A stretch of DNA of 64,000 nucleotides from Sanguibacter hominis ATCC BAA-789 (GTDB taxonomy: Bacteria > Actinomycetota > Actinomycetes > Actinomycetales > Cellulomonadaceae). Under the pieces are notes generated by a model, which was not told where the DNA came from, did not search any database, and saw only the letters and a list, made by a program, of their open reading frames with translations. Shown in pieces: positions 25,439-34,258 of this stretch (the stretch's first letter is position 1; each line of letters starts with the position of its first letter). The DNA lies in NCBI RefSeq assembly GCF_012396185.1, contig NZ_JAAXOW010000001.1, positions 620,001-684,000 of the forward strand. The letters are read 5' to 3'. Made by a program: the position numbers and the translations under genes.

Positions 25439-27877
25439 TCAGAACCCACCCACCGTCGTGAGCCGCTTGAGACCTGCGTCTCCTTCGAACAGCGCGCCGC
25501 CAGAGTCGTAGTCGAAGAAGGTGCTGACCAGGGGCGTCATCTGATACTCCGCAGTGACCGTGAACGCCGTGTAAGTGTTCGACAGGTCGAAGCCGTCGTT
25601 ACCGGCGTAGCCCATGTTGTGCTCGATGATGTCTCCCGCGCGAGTGACCACGCCGTCCGGGTCCACGAAGGTCGTCACGATGAGGAAGATCTGCAGGTAG
25701 TTGCGGTAGCTCAGCTCAGGGCCGTCCTTGCCGCCACCGGGTCCGCCTGGTCCGGGGCCACCGGGGCCGGACGGCCCAGGACCGCTCGGTCCCCCAGGAC
25801 CTGCTCCCGGTCCGGTACCGCCCCCGGTCCCGCCGTCCCACCCTTCGGGCAGCGCCCCGTCCAGAAGGTCCATCAACGCTCCGGTGAAGACGGAGAGCTT
25901 CGCGCGATAGAGCGGAACCTTCTCTCCCTTGTGGAGCGCGACGAGGTCGTCGACCGACTGGAGGATGGCCGCGAGCACGGGGACGACGAAGGACAGTGCG
26001 GTGCCCACCAGCGGCACGGCAGCGATGGCCGACCTGATCGCCGTGACGACCGGGTCCCGGAACGCGGTGATCATGTTGACGGCCAGCCGCACGAGGAAGA
26101 CCATCCCGTAGGCGCCGACCGCGCTGTTTGCCCCCGTCAGCACGTACTCCGCCTCGACCGCGCAGGTCGTGTCCTTGCAGTCCGGGAAGGGCTCGTATGT
26201 CAGACGGACCTGGTCCGGGTTCTCGTGCTCCACCGTCGAGTAGGTGAACTGGCCCACGACGTACTGCGTGATGAGCGCGGCGTCCCGGACGTCCTTGAGG
26301 ACCTTCTCGATGTTGCCGAGCAGCCCGATGATCCCGTCGATCGCGTCGTCGCTGTTGTCGGCGAGCTCGTCCTTGTTGCTCGAGCCGCCGAGGTCCCGGC
26401 CGGGCCCGGAGTCGCTCGAGCCCCCGCTGCCCGGGAAGGCCGTCTGCGAGGAGAGGTCCTCGAAGAGCTCGCCGTAGGCGGCCCACTTCTCCTTGAGGAG
26501 GGCGAAGAACTTGCTGAGAACCTCGAAACCGCCCTCGCCCACCTCGTCCTTGAGCGCCTGGACCAGCAGCTCCTTGAGCTCGCCCACGGCCTTGCGGACC
26601 TGGTCGCGTACCAGCTGCTGAACCTCGTCGACGATCCGGTCGTGGAACGCCGCGATACGTCCCTCGATCTTGGTGCGCAGCTCCTGGATCGCTGCGTCGA
26701 TCGCCTCGGGCGACGTCGTCTCGTCGATCCCACCGAGGTACGACTCGAGATAGTCGGTGCCGAAACTCTTGAGCTTGGCGTACGACGTGATCGACGCGAA
26801 GTCCGGCATCTCCAGCTTCAGGGACGCCCGGATGTCTTCGACGAAGTCGTCGACGGTGGTGCTGACGTCGTCGATGACCCCGTCACCGAGCGACTTCACC
26901 GCCTCCTCGATCGCATCGATGAACGCGCCGGTCTCCTCGAGCTCTCGGTCAGCCGCCGTGATGTCCTCGGCGACCTGGTCGCCACCCTCTGCCGCATGCT
27001 CGTCACGCGCCGCCTCGAGGTCGCTCGTCGGCTTGCCGCGCAGCTCCTTGATCGCGTCGAGGAGAGGTTGCGGGTCCAGTCCCGTGACCTTGGTCCGAAA
27101 GGTCGTCGCCGCGTCCGCGAGACCGGTGACCGTGTCGACCACCCGTTTGAGGTCTGTCGACGCCCGATCCTTGTCGCTCTGCGGGACGTCCTCTCCCGAG
27201 AGATCACGCGCCAGCGTCTCGAAAGCGTCGGCATAGATGTCGACGATGTCCGGGTCGCCGGTCAGAAGGTTGACCATGGCGTCGATCTTCGCGAGGAGCG
27301 CATCGAGCTCCGCGAGGACCGCATCGACGTCCTCCATGAGGTTGGTCGCCTCTTCGAGGACGTCAGCAACCTTGTTGAGGTACAGGACCCGGGCCCGGAT
27401 GAGCTCCATGTTCGTCTTGATGGTCTGAAGCCATGTGAGTGTCTCGGTCAGCTCTCCCACGAAACCTACGGGCGCGCGGTACTTCATGAACTCGACGATC
27501 TGGTTGTTGAGCACCCGGGGCTCACCGAGGTTGGCGCGAGACACCGGGATCACCTCGGCCGACCCTGGGATGCTCACACGGATGACGTCCCCGCCACCTC
27601 CGCCGCTCAGCGCTGCCTTGACGATCTGGTCCGCATCCGCCGAGAGGCCCTCGTCGTCGATGACACCGAGCAGGCCGAACAGCTTGCTGAGCTGAGCGTC
27701 GTGCTGCGCGAGCACGTCGTTGAGGGCCAGCTGCTCGGCCGAGCGCACGACAGTGCGGGACAGGTGGCCCCGGCCTCCGTCGACGAAGACGCCTGCCACG
27801 ACCACCATGGGGACGAGCAGCAGCGTGAGGATGACGGTCACCGAACCCGGTGAGCCGTCCTTGCGGCGCAGGCGCAT
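25439..27877 (-). CDS. Large DUF5702-like Tad-associated membrane protein
   Basis: An 812-residue protein anchored by an N-terminal hydrophobic segment (SVTVILTLLLVPMVVVAGVF). The following VDGGRGHLSRTVVRSAEQLA and NDVLAQHDAQLSKLFGLLG match the DUF5702 pattern known from Firmicute Tad loci. Residues 100-500 are rich in long helices and coiled coil. Around residues 565-640 are further hydrophobic stretches, then a collagen-like Gly/Pro stretch near 679-716 and a folded C-terminus. It may be a pilus scaffold or tip protein with a pseudopilin-like N-terminus. The size is well above TadE/F/G proteins; function is inferred from context. Confidence 0.8.
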   Translation of the reverse strand: MRLRRKDGSPGSVTVILTLLLVPMVVVAGVFVDGGRGHLSRTVVRSAEQLALNDVLAQHDAQLSKLFGLLGVIDDEGLSADADQIVKAALSGGGGGDVIRVSIPGSAEVIPVSRANLGEPRVLNNQIVEFMKYRAPVGFVGELTETLTWLQTIKTNMELIRARVLYLNKVADVLEEATNLMEDVDAVLAELDALLAKIDAMVNLLTGDPDIVDIYADAFETLARDLSGEDVPQSDKDRASTDLKRVVDTVTGLADAATTFRTKVTGLDPQPLLDAIKELRGKPTSDLEAARDEHAAEGGDQVAEDITAADRELEETGAFIDAIEEAVKSLGDGVIDDVSTTVDDFVEDIRASLKLEMPDFASITSYAKLKSFGTDYLESYLGGIDETTSPEAIDAAIQELRTKIEGRIAAFHDRIVDEVQQLVRDQVRKAVGELKELLVQALKDEVGEGGFEVLSKFFALLKEKWAAYGELFEDLSSQTAFPGSGGSSDSGPGRDLGGSSNKDELADNSDDAIDGIIGLLGNIEKVLKDVRDAALITQYVVGQFTYSTVEHENPDQVRLTYEPFPDCKDTTCAVEAEYVLTGANSAVGAYGMVFLVRLAVNMITAFRDPVVTAIRSAIAAVPLVGTALSFVVPVLAAILQSVDDLVALHKGEKVPLYRAKLSVFTGALMDLLDGALPEGWDGGTGGGTGPGAGPGGPSGPGPSGPGGPGPGGPGGGKDGPELSYRNYLQIFLIVTTFVDPDGVVTRAGDIIEHNMGYAGNDGFDLSNTYTAFTVTAEYQMTPLVSTFFDYDSGGALFEGDAGLKRLTTVGGF

Positions 27878-27900
27878 GACCGCGGGACTCCTTTAGGGGT

Positions 27901-28641
27901 TCAGCCGATGTTCTCGACGTAGCTACGGAAACGTTCGATCTCTACGGCGAGGCCGGTCACCGCGGACACCTCGTCGTCGAACTCGGCCCGGAGGTCATCG
28001 AGAATCTCGACGTTGCGGACGAACTCGCCCATGCTGGTGACGTTGCTCGTCGACTCGGACGCGAAGTCCAGCCCGATCCGGCCGGACGGGACGATGAACG
28101 AGGCGACCGGCAGCTGGAACCCGTAGTCCGCGCTGACGACGTAGTCGCCATAGACGAGGCTTGAGCGGTAGTCGACGCCCAGCGCTCGCAGGTTCGGCGC
28201 GAGCCCGAAGAAGGAAGCGCGCCCGTCAGCAACCTCGGCCTTGAGTGCCGCCTCGTTTGCCGCAGCGCTCGCCGCGACGTCGGAATCGGCGCCGCCGTTG
28301 AAGAGAAAGCGATAGGGGTTGTTCTCGATCCCCCCGACGTCGAGGGACCCAGCACCTGATCCGTTGTCCACGGAGACGTTGGCGAGGGAGGAGTTGGCGA
28401 CCTCGGCCGCGCCCTCGATCGAGTAGCGCATGACCGCTGCCTCGATCCACGAGCGCTGATAGAACATGTCGCCCACGTAGAGGAGGAGCGCCAGCACCGC
28501 GAAGACCACCGGGTAGATGAAGGCGGCCTCCACGATGACCAGACCACTCTCGTCACGTGCCCGACGCAGCCGACGGCGCGGACCGCGGGAGGGACGCGTG
28601 CGTGCGGCCCCAGCCGTGTCGCGCCGTCGGCTGGTCACCAC
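27901..28641 (-). CDS. TadE/TadG-like pseudopilin
   Basis: A protein of about 246 residues with an Arg-rich N-terminus followed by DESGLVIVEAAFIYPVVFAV and a hydrophobic helix, the prepilin-like signature with conserved Glu. The C-terminal domain contains YGDYVVSADYGFQLPVASF. GTG codons at 28641 and 28638 are both possible starts, just past the Flp stop. It resembles the other pseudopilin at 24871-25437 in its leader. It is expected to be processed by the A24 peptidase and to sit at the pilus base or tip. Confidence 0.8.
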   Translation of the reverse strand: MVTSRRRDTAGAARTRPSRGPRRRLRRARDESGLVIVEAAFIYPVVFAVLALLLYVGDMFYQRSWIEAAVMRYSIEGAAEVANSSLANVSVDNGSGAGSLDVGGIENNPYRFLFNGGADSDVAASAAANEAALKAEVADGRASFFGLAPNLRALGVDYRSSLVYGDYVVSADYGFQLPVASFIVPSGRIGLDFASESTSNVTSMGEFVRNVEILDDLRAEFDDEVSAVTGLAVEIERFRSYVENIG

Positions 28642-28642
28642 G

Positions 28643-28861
28643 TCAGCCGACCGATCCGATACCCGAGTTGATCTTCTCGAACATGGTCGACAGCCAGCCC
28701 TTGATCTGCCCCTGGAAGAGCACGATGAGCGCGACTGCAAGGACGATGAGGAGCACCGTGGCGACGATGTTCACCTCGCCCCGCTCGTCACGGACAGCAC
28801 GCAGCGCACGTGCTGCCACCGAACGCAGTCCAATCTCGGCACGGATGAGTGCGGTGGTCAT
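28643..28861 (-). CDS. Flp1-like type IVb major pilin
   Basis: A 72-residue pilin precursor. The leader RAVRDERGEVNIVATVLLI runs into a long hydrophobic helix, ending FQGQIKGWLSTMFEKINSGI. This matches the Flp1-like family, common in Gram-positive Tad loci. The ATG at 28861 is chosen because it begins the conserved segment; upstream in-frame codons overlap the non-coding gap. It is the smallest protein of the locus and the likely major subunit. It lies between the lipoprotein and the pseudopilin genes. Confidence 0.85.
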   Translation of the reverse strand: MTTALIRAEIGLRSVAARALRAVRDERGEVNIVATVLLIVLAVALIVLFQGQIKGWLSTMFEKINSGIGSVG

Positions 28862-28919
28862 TCGGTTCCTCCTGTGTGGTGAGCTGCCCCTGAGGCGCTG
28901 CTGATCATCGACGAGCACG

Positions 28920-29786
28920 TCACTTGTCGAGGTTGGTAAAGACTGGCTGAGCGACGAACGTCCAGCTCTTGACCGAGTCATAGGTCGACATCGGCATGAG
29001 CTCACGCGCGTAGCCGCTGGAGCCACCACCTGCGATGGCGAACCAGGTCGTGGTCTCTCCGGGCACCTTGAGCGCCGGCTGCATGTTGCGCGAGACGGTG
29101 ATGACGTTCCCCTGACCGTCGAGCCCGAGCAGCCAGAAGTCGTCGTCCCGCGCAGAGCTCAGACGCTCTGGCATCCCCTCGGAGACCGCGGTCGTCGTGG
29201 CGACGACCGGCACCGTGGCGGCGGAACCGACACCCTCGCGCTCGCCGACCTCGAACGTCAGGTCGTAGTAGTCGCCGAAGTAGCGAGCGCTCTTCGCCTT
29301 CGTCACCGAGGGCGCGAGCGCCGCGGGCGCGTCGACCGACTCTGTGTCGGGGAGCCCGAGCGCGACGTCGAGGTCGAACATCTGGCCCGAGAAGGACTGT
29401 CCGGGCATCAACGGGACGGAGAAGCCGTCCGTCGCCTTGCCGCCTGCACCGTCGACCGCGAGGTCGACCGTGATCGCGAAGACGCACCTGACGTCCATCG
29501 TGTTGGTGAACGTGAACGGGAGATAGTGGCGCCACTTGCGGTCGAGGTAGGACGACCACTCGTCGGACGCTGCACCCATCTCACCGAAGGTGAGCGTGTA
29601 GTCGCTCTCTGCGCGGTCTCCCGGCTCGCACCACTCCGCGGTGTCCCCACCCGTGGTGGGGGCAGCCGTCGAGCTGCCACCGCTGGGCGCCGACGTCGGC
29701 GTGGGGTCGCCACCGTCCGAGCAGGCGCCGAGCAGGGCCGCCACCGCGAGCACCGCGGCTGCGGTCTTCCATCGATTCACGTTCAC
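28920..29786 (-). CDS. Tad-locus lipoprotein, paralogue A
   Basis: A 288-residue lipoprotein starting at the GTG at 29786 (AAGGA eight bases upstream), with lipobox LGAC and lipidated Cys22. A Ser/Thr/Pro linker follows, then a folded domain with EWCEPGD, YTLTFGEMGAASDEW, LPFTFTNTMDVRCVF and VPLMPGQSFSGQMFDL. It ends FTNLDK. It shares these features in the same order with the lipoprotein at 20257-21165. A Cys pair (WC and C-F) conserved between them could form a disulphide. It is the first minus-strand gene of the locus, directly downstream of a good promoter. Confidence 0.8.
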   Translation of the reverse strand: MNVNRWKTAAAVLAVAALLGACSDGGDPTPTSAPSGGSSTAAPTTGGDTAEWCEPGDRAESDYTLTFGEMGAASDEWSSYLDRKWRHYLPFTFTNTMDVRCVFAITVDLAVDGAGGKATDGFSVPLMPGQSFSGQMFDLDVALGLPDTESVDAPAALAPSVTKAKSARYFGDYYDLTFEVGEREGVGSAATVPVVATTTAVSEGMPERLSSARDDDFWLLGLDGQGNVITVSRNMQPALKVPGETTTWFAIAGGGSSGYARELMPMSTYDSVKSWTFVAQPVFTNLDK

Positions 29787-29815
29787 GTCCTGTGTCCTTC
29801 GTGTCGGCTGCGGCG

Positions 29816-29844
29816 AGACTAGCTGCGCAGCAAGGGCCCCGCAA
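29816..29844 (-). promoter_or_regulatory. Promoter for minus-strand Tad genes
   Basis: TTGCGG (29839-29844) and TAGTCT (29816-29821) are separated by 17 bases on the minus strand, 30 bases before the lipoprotein GTG. The -10 is identical to that inferred for rplJ. It forms a divergent pair with the plus-strand promoter. Confidence 0.55.
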
Positions 29845-29905
29845 AAGATAGCGGGGTGAAGTGTCCGCGACGAGCGGAACCGCATCCGGGGATCATTTCT
29901 ACCGG

Positions 29906-29934
29906 TCGACAGCGGTGCGGCAGCACCCTATTCT
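29906..29934 (+). promoter_or_regulatory. Promoter for plus-strand Tad assembly genes
   Basis: TCGACA (29906-29911) and TATTCT (29929-29934) are spaced by 17 bases, 35 bases upstream of the cpaE-like ATG. The -35 matches TTGACA at five of six positions. A GAGGAA ribosome site precedes the start codon. Confidence 0.6.
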
Positions 29935-29968
29935 CCACGTGACCCCTCGCCGACGAACCTGAGGAACG

Positions 29969-31054
29969 ATGCGCATCCAGCTCGCGGTGCTCGACACCGA
30001 CACCACGTACCTCACCCGGTTGCAGGAGCACCTCGCCGCGAGCTATCCCGGGCGTATCGAGGTCCTCGCGTTCACGTCCCTCGAAGGGGCGCTCGCATCG
30101 ATCACGTCGACACGCACCCACGTGCTCGTCGCGGCCGAGTCGTTCGACGTCGACCCCGACCAGCTTCCGCCGCGCATGGTGCTCGCACGGCTCGTCGACT
30201 CCCCGGAGGTGGCGTCTGTCCGGGGAGTCCCCGCCATCCCGCGGTACGCGCCCGTCGACTCCTTCTACCGCTCGGTCGTCGCACTGTTCGACGACGCCGC
30301 CGAGGCGGTGCAGATGCGCCCGTCGCGGGCCGGGGACGCGGGCCACCTCGTCGTCGTCACCTCCCCCGTCGGCGGCGTCGGGACGACCTCGACGGCGATC
30401 GCCGTCGCACGCTCGCTCTCGATGCAGGCAGACGGGCCGCGCACCCTCTACCTGTCGCTGGACCCGTGCGAGGACGTCTCTGCCCGCTTCGGTCTCACGA
30501 GCGCGCCCCACGGGACGTTCTCCGACGTCGTCTACGCGGTCAAGCGCCGGCGCGGCAACCTCCAGCTCCAGCTCGAGCAGCACGCGTACCGCGACGCCTT
30601 CGGCACGCTGTTCTTCGCGAGCTCTCCTCTCGCGAGCGACGTCCTCGAGCTCGCGGACGACGACATCGCACTCCTGACGGAGCACCTCAGCGGCGGCGGC
30701 TTCGACGCCGCGGTGCTCGACGTCCCGTTCGACCTCGGCCCGCGAACCCTCAAGCTGCTCGACGCCGCCAGCCAGGTCGTCCTCGTCTCGGACGGCACGC
30801 CGTCGGCGAACGCGAAGATCACGCGGGCGCTCGGGGCGCTCGAGCTGCTCTCCGGCCAGCACGACCTCTCGCTCCTGCCCCGCACCGGCCTGCTCTACAA
30901 CCGGTGGGGCGCGGGCTCGGCACGGCTCGAGAACCTGCCGATCTCTGAGATCGGTGGCATCGCCCGGTTCGACGGCGGCGGCGAGGAGCAGGTCATCAAC
31001 GCCATCTACGCGTCAGGCAGCCTCGACCGCGTCGTCCAGGCAGTCGCACGATGA
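29969..31054 (+). CDS. CpaE/TadZ-like ParA-family ATPase
   Basis: A 361-residue two-domain protein. Residues 1-115 form a receiver-like domain beginning MRIQLAVLDTDTTYLTRLQE. From residue 125 there is a MinD/ParA ATPase with the deviant P-loop VTSPVGGVGTTSTAIAVARS. In place of the expected aspartate-rich Walker region it has LYLSLDPCEDVSARFG. CpaE/TadZ proteins localise the Tad machine, often to a cell pole. It is the first gene of a four-gene plus-strand operon and overlaps the ATPase gene by four bases. Confidence 0.88.
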   Translation: MRIQLAVLDTDTTYLTRLQEHLAASYPGRIEVLAFTSLEGALASITSTRTHVLVAAESFDVDPDQLPPRMVLARLVDSPEVASVRGVPAIPRYAPVDSFYRSVVALFDDAAEAVQMRPSRAGDAGHLVVVTSPVGGVGTTSTAIAVARSLSMQADGPRTLYLSLDPCEDVSARFGLTSAPHGTFSDVVYAVKRRRGNLQLQLEQHAYRDAFGTLFFASSPLASDVLELADDDIALLTEHLSGGGFDAAVLDVPFDLGPRTLKLLDAASQVVLVSDGTPSANAKITRALGALELLSGQHDLSLLPRTGLLYNRWGAGSARLENLPISEIGGIARFDGGGEEQVINAIYASGSLDRVVQAVAR

Positions 31055-32289
31055 CGCCGGAGCGGCTCGGGGAGATCGCCGAACGTCTGCGGACGCACAT
31101 CCTGTCGAACGCGGAGCTCACGCGCCTCGACGACGACGCTCTCGAGGACCACATCCGTGGCGCTCTCGAGGAGCAGGTCTCGGGCGAGTACGTGTCCGTC
31201 ACCGACCGCGTGCGGGTCGTCCAGCAGGTCTACGGCTCGATCCGTGGCCTCGGCCTGCTCGACTCGCTCCTGTCTGACGAGTCGGTCACCGAGGTGATGG
31301 TGAACGGCCCCGACAGCATCTTCGTCGAACGCAACGGCCAGGTGCAGGAGGTTCCAGGGAGCTTTGAGAGCTCGCGCCGCCTCGAGGACATCATCCAGCG
31401 CATCGTCGGGCAGGCGGGGCGTGAGGTGAACCAGGCCAACCCCATCGTCGACACGCGGCTGCCGGACGGTTCGCGCGTCAACGTCGTGCTCCCGCCCGTC
31501 GCGCTCGACGGGCCTACCGTGACGATCCGTAAGTTCTCACGAGACCCCATGACGATGCGGCGCCTGATCGGGTACGGCTCGGTCACGCCCGAGGTCGCTG
31601 ACTTCCTCGCGACGCTCGTACGCAGCCGGTACAACATCTTCATCTCGGGCGGGACAGGGTCGGGCAAGACGACCTTCCTCAACGCCCTGACGAACTTCGT
31701 CGGGCAGGACGAGCGGCTCATCACGATCGAGGACTCGGCCGAGCTCCAGATCGACGGCGTCGACAACCTCGTGCGTCTCGAGACCCGCAACGCGAACGTC
31801 GCCGGGGTCGGTGAGATCTCGATGCGCCAGCTGATCCGTTCGTCGCTCCGCATGCGCCCCGAACGGATCGTCGTCGGTGAGGTGCGCGGCGCGGAGGCTC
31901 TCGACATGCTCCAGGCGATGAACACCGGCCACGACGGTTCCCTGTCGACCGGGCACGCCAACTCCACCCGGGACATGCTCAGCCGGCTCGAGACGATGGT
32001 TCTCCAGGCCTCGTCGACCCTTCCCCTCGAGGCGATCCGTCACCAGATCGCGTCTGCGCTCGACATCGTGATCCACTTGTCACGACTGCGTGACCACACC
32101 CGCCGGACCATGGAGATCGCCGAGGTCGTGGGCTACGAGCACGGGCAGATCGTCCTCAACCCCCTCTACGAGTTCCAGGAGGACCCGTCCTCGACGTTCA
32201 CCCACGTCGCCGGAGCGCTCGTGCGCACCGACAACCCGATGCTCAACGTCGACAAGCTACGCCTGGCCGGGTACCAGGACGAGTTCTGA
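31051..32289 (+). CDS. CpaF/TadA pilus assembly ATPase
   Basis: A 412-residue secretion ATPase of the VirB11/GspE superfamily that powers pilus extension. It has an N-terminal domain with LLDSLLSDESVTEVMVNGPD. Walker A is GGTGSGKTTFLNAL near residue 200, followed by ITIEDSAELQ (Asp box) and LRMRPERIVVGEVRGAEALD (Walker B), then the His box TGHDGSLSTGHANS. All catalytic motifs are intact. It overlaps the upstream CpaE-like gene by four bases and the TadB-like gene by one. Confidence 0.95.
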   Translation: MTPERLGEIAERLRTHILSNAELTRLDDDALEDHIRGALEEQVSGEYVSVTDRVRVVQQVYGSIRGLGLLDSLLSDESVTEVMVNGPDSIFVERNGQVQEVPGSFESSRRLEDIIQRIVGQAGREVNQANPIVDTRLPDGSRVNVVLPPVALDGPTVTIRKFSRDPMTMRRLIGYGSVTPEVADFLATLVRSRYNIFISGGTGSGKTTFLNALTNFVGQDERLITIEDSAELQIDGVDNLVRLETRNANVAGVGEISMRQLIRSSLRMRPERIVVGEVRGAEALDMLQAMNTGHDGSLSTGHANSTRDMLSRLETMVLQASSTLPLEAIRHQIASALDIVIHLSRLRDHTRRTMEIAEVVGYEHGQIVLNPLYEFQEDPSSTFTHVAGALVRTDNPMLNVDKLRLAGYQDEF

Positions 32290-33173
32290 TGCCGCAGGAA
32301 GGACGCCCCGCCATGGCAGAGAAGCGCCCGAAGAAGACGAAGGCTGAACCCCAGTGGCTCCGCTCCCCGATCAACACGAAGGTCTACAACTACCGCGTCT
32401 ACCACCTCACGCTCGGTGAGCTGGCGCTCTACAGCCTCCTGGCGTTCAGCGTCGCAGGCGCAGTCGGCTACCTCTTCTTCGGCGGCCTGGGCAAGGATGC
32501 TGAAGGTGCACGGACGACCGTCACGAACGTGATCGACACGATCGTCGTGCTGGCCAGCGGCGGGTTCGCCACGAAGTACTTCCTCAAGGTGCGCGCCGAC
32601 CAGATCCGTGACGCGCGCCGCAAGACGCTCGAGCGTCAGTTCCGCGACCTCCTCGAGAGCGTCTCGACGTCCCTCTCGGCCGGGTCGACAGTCATCCGCG
32701 CCTTCGACGACGCGCGCAAAGACCTGGCGAACCAGTACGCCGACGACGCTCCGATCGTGCAGGAGCTCAACGTGATCGTCGCGGGGTTCCACAACAACAT
32801 CCGGATCGAGGAGATGATCCGTGACCTCGGCGAGCGGTCCGGCAGCACGGACATCAAGTCGTTCGCCAACGTGTTCGAGATCGCCTATCTCCGCGGCGCC
32901 GACATGAAGGAGGCGGTGCGCAACGCGCACCTCATCATCTCCGAGAAGATGGCGATGAACGAGGAGATCGAGACGAGCTTCGTGGCCTCGAAGAACGAGT
33001 CGCTCATCATGGTGGCGCTGCCCGTCGTCCTGGTCGCGGTCCTCAAGTCCAGCGGCGGCTCGTTCGCCACCGCGCTCGCGACCCCTGCGGGGGTGCTCTG
33101 CACCCTCGTCGCGGTCGGGATGTTCATCGGCGCCTATGCGCTCTCCCGCAAGATCATGACGATCGAGATCTGA
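32289..33173 (+). CDS. TadB-like pilus platform protein
   Basis: A 294-residue inner-membrane protein of the type II secretion F family. Three to four hydrophobic segments are seen: near residues 40-60, 75-95 and two at the C-terminus (LIMVALPVVLVAVLKSSGG, GVLCTLVAVGMFIGAYALS). The cytoplasmic T2SSF region holds LERQFRDLLESVSTSLSAGS and DIKSFANVFEIAYLRGADM. It forms the membrane platform with TadC. Its ATG shares one base with the CpaF-like stop. Confidence 0.88.
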   Translation: MPQEGRPAMAEKRPKKTKAEPQWLRSPINTKVYNYRVYHLTLGELALYSLLAFSVAGAVGYLFFGGLGKDAEGARTTVTNVIDTIVVLASGGFATKYFLKVRADQIRDARRKTLERQFRDLLESVSTSLSAGSTVIRAFDDARKDLANQYADDAPIVQELNVIVAGFHNNIRIEEMIRDLGERSGSTDIKSFANVFEIAYLRGADMKEAVRNAHLIISEKMAMNEEIETSFVASKNESLIMVALPVVLVAVLKSSGGSFATALATPAGVLCTLVAVGMFIGAYALSRKIMTIEI

Positions 33174-33175
33174 CC

Positions 33176-34042
33176 ATGACAACTTCGCAGATCGCACTCA
33201 TGTCCCTCGGGACTGTCCTCCTCGCCGGCTGGATCGTCCTCTTCGCAGTCGGTCGCAAGCATGCTCCGCTGTTCGAGGGGATCAGCGAGAAGGAGTTCCC
33301 GCTCCACGAGCTCTACCCCGTCGGCTACACGTTCCTCGAGATCACGCGGTACTCGTTCCGGTCCCGTGCCGACCTGCAGCTGCGCCAGCTCATGGACGTG
33401 CTCTTCACGCGCCAGTACGCGGAGTTCTACATGAGGACTGTGCGTGCCCAGCAGGTGACGGTCGGGCTGACCTGCCTCGTCGCCTCGTTCGGCATCTACG
33501 GCATCACACGCTCCGCAGGCTTCCTCGTCATCCTGATCATCCTCTCGGGGCTCGCCGCGTACTACTACGGCGACCAGGTCCGCAACCGCGTGCGCCTGCG
33601 CGGCGAGGCCATGTACCGGGACTTCTGCGACATGGTGTCCTCCCTGGCGCTGCTCACCAACGCGGGCATGATCCTGAGGGACGCATGGACCCAGACCAGC
33701 CTCGCGGGTGACGGAGTCCTCTACGAGGAGATGCGGCTCGCTGTGAGCGCGATGCAGAACGGCACGCCTGACGCCGAGGCCATCCAGCAGTTCGGCACCA
33801 GGTCCATGCTCCCCGAGATCAAGCGGTTCACCTCGACTCTCGTCCAGTCGATCCAGCGCGGCGGCAGCGACCTCCCGACCATCCTCACCGGTCAGTCGAC
33901 AGAGAGCTGGCACGTGAAGAAGCAGGCCGTTCAGCGGGAGGGAAACAAGGCCGGGAGCAAGCTCCTCTTCCCGATGATCCTGATGTTCGGCGGGATCCTC
34001 ATCATGGTCGTGGTCCCGATGTTCCTGTCCCTCGGGGTGTGA
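33176..34042 (+). CDS. TadC-like pilus platform protein
   Basis: A 288-residue T2SSF-family membrane protein, the second platform subunit. It has an N-terminal helix, a paired hydrophobic segment near residues 95-140, and a C-terminal one (LFPMILMFGGILIMVVVPMF). The cytoplasmic domain contains RDFCDMVSSLALLTNAGMIL and RFTSTLVQSIQRGGSDLPTI. It is the last plus-strand gene and starts two bases past the TadB-like stop. Confidence 0.88.
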   Translation: MTTSQIALMSLGTVLLAGWIVLFAVGRKHAPLFEGISEKEFPLHELYPVGYTFLEITRYSFRSRADLQLRQLMDVLFTRQYAEFYMRTVRAQQVTVGLTCLVASFGIYGITRSAGFLVILIILSGLAAYYYGDQVRNRVRLRGEAMYRDFCDMVSSLALLTNAGMILRDAWTQTSLAGDGVLYEEMRLAVSAMQNGTPDAEAIQQFGTRSMLPEIKRFTSTLVQSIQRGGSDLPTILTGQSTESWHVKKQAVQREGNKAGSKLLFPMILMFGGILIMVVVPMFLSLGV

Positions 34043-34196
34043 GCACCACGTGCCCGACGTCCGTCGTCCGGCCCCGTCGACGGGCTCAAGCCGATCGCGG
34101 CCGTCGCAGCGTGGTCCTCACCATCGGGCTCGCCGCACGAGACGATCCGGCTAGCTCAGCACCCGAGCGAGCTGATCAGGGAAGGCCGGAGACACG

Positions 34197-34232
34197 ACGA
34201 GGCCCGCACCACCGAAGTGGTGCGGGCCTCGT
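34197..34232 (-). terminator. Terminator hairpin between tadC and rplL
   Basis: A perfect 16-bp stem (ACGAGGCCCGCACCAC and its complement) with loop CGAA lies 26 bases past the rplL stop. It is symmetric, so it could end both the rplJL transcript and the converging Tad transcript. Confidence 0.8.
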
Positions 34233-34258
34233 CAGCGATCAGCCCCGAGGGGCAGGGA

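Noticed and set aside
29829-29875. Possible cyclic di-GMP riboswitch before the cpaE-like gene
   Set aside because: Short matches such as GCAAAA and TAGCGGGGT were noticed, but the two conserved helices of the motif cannot be formed, and the plus promoter lies downstream of it.
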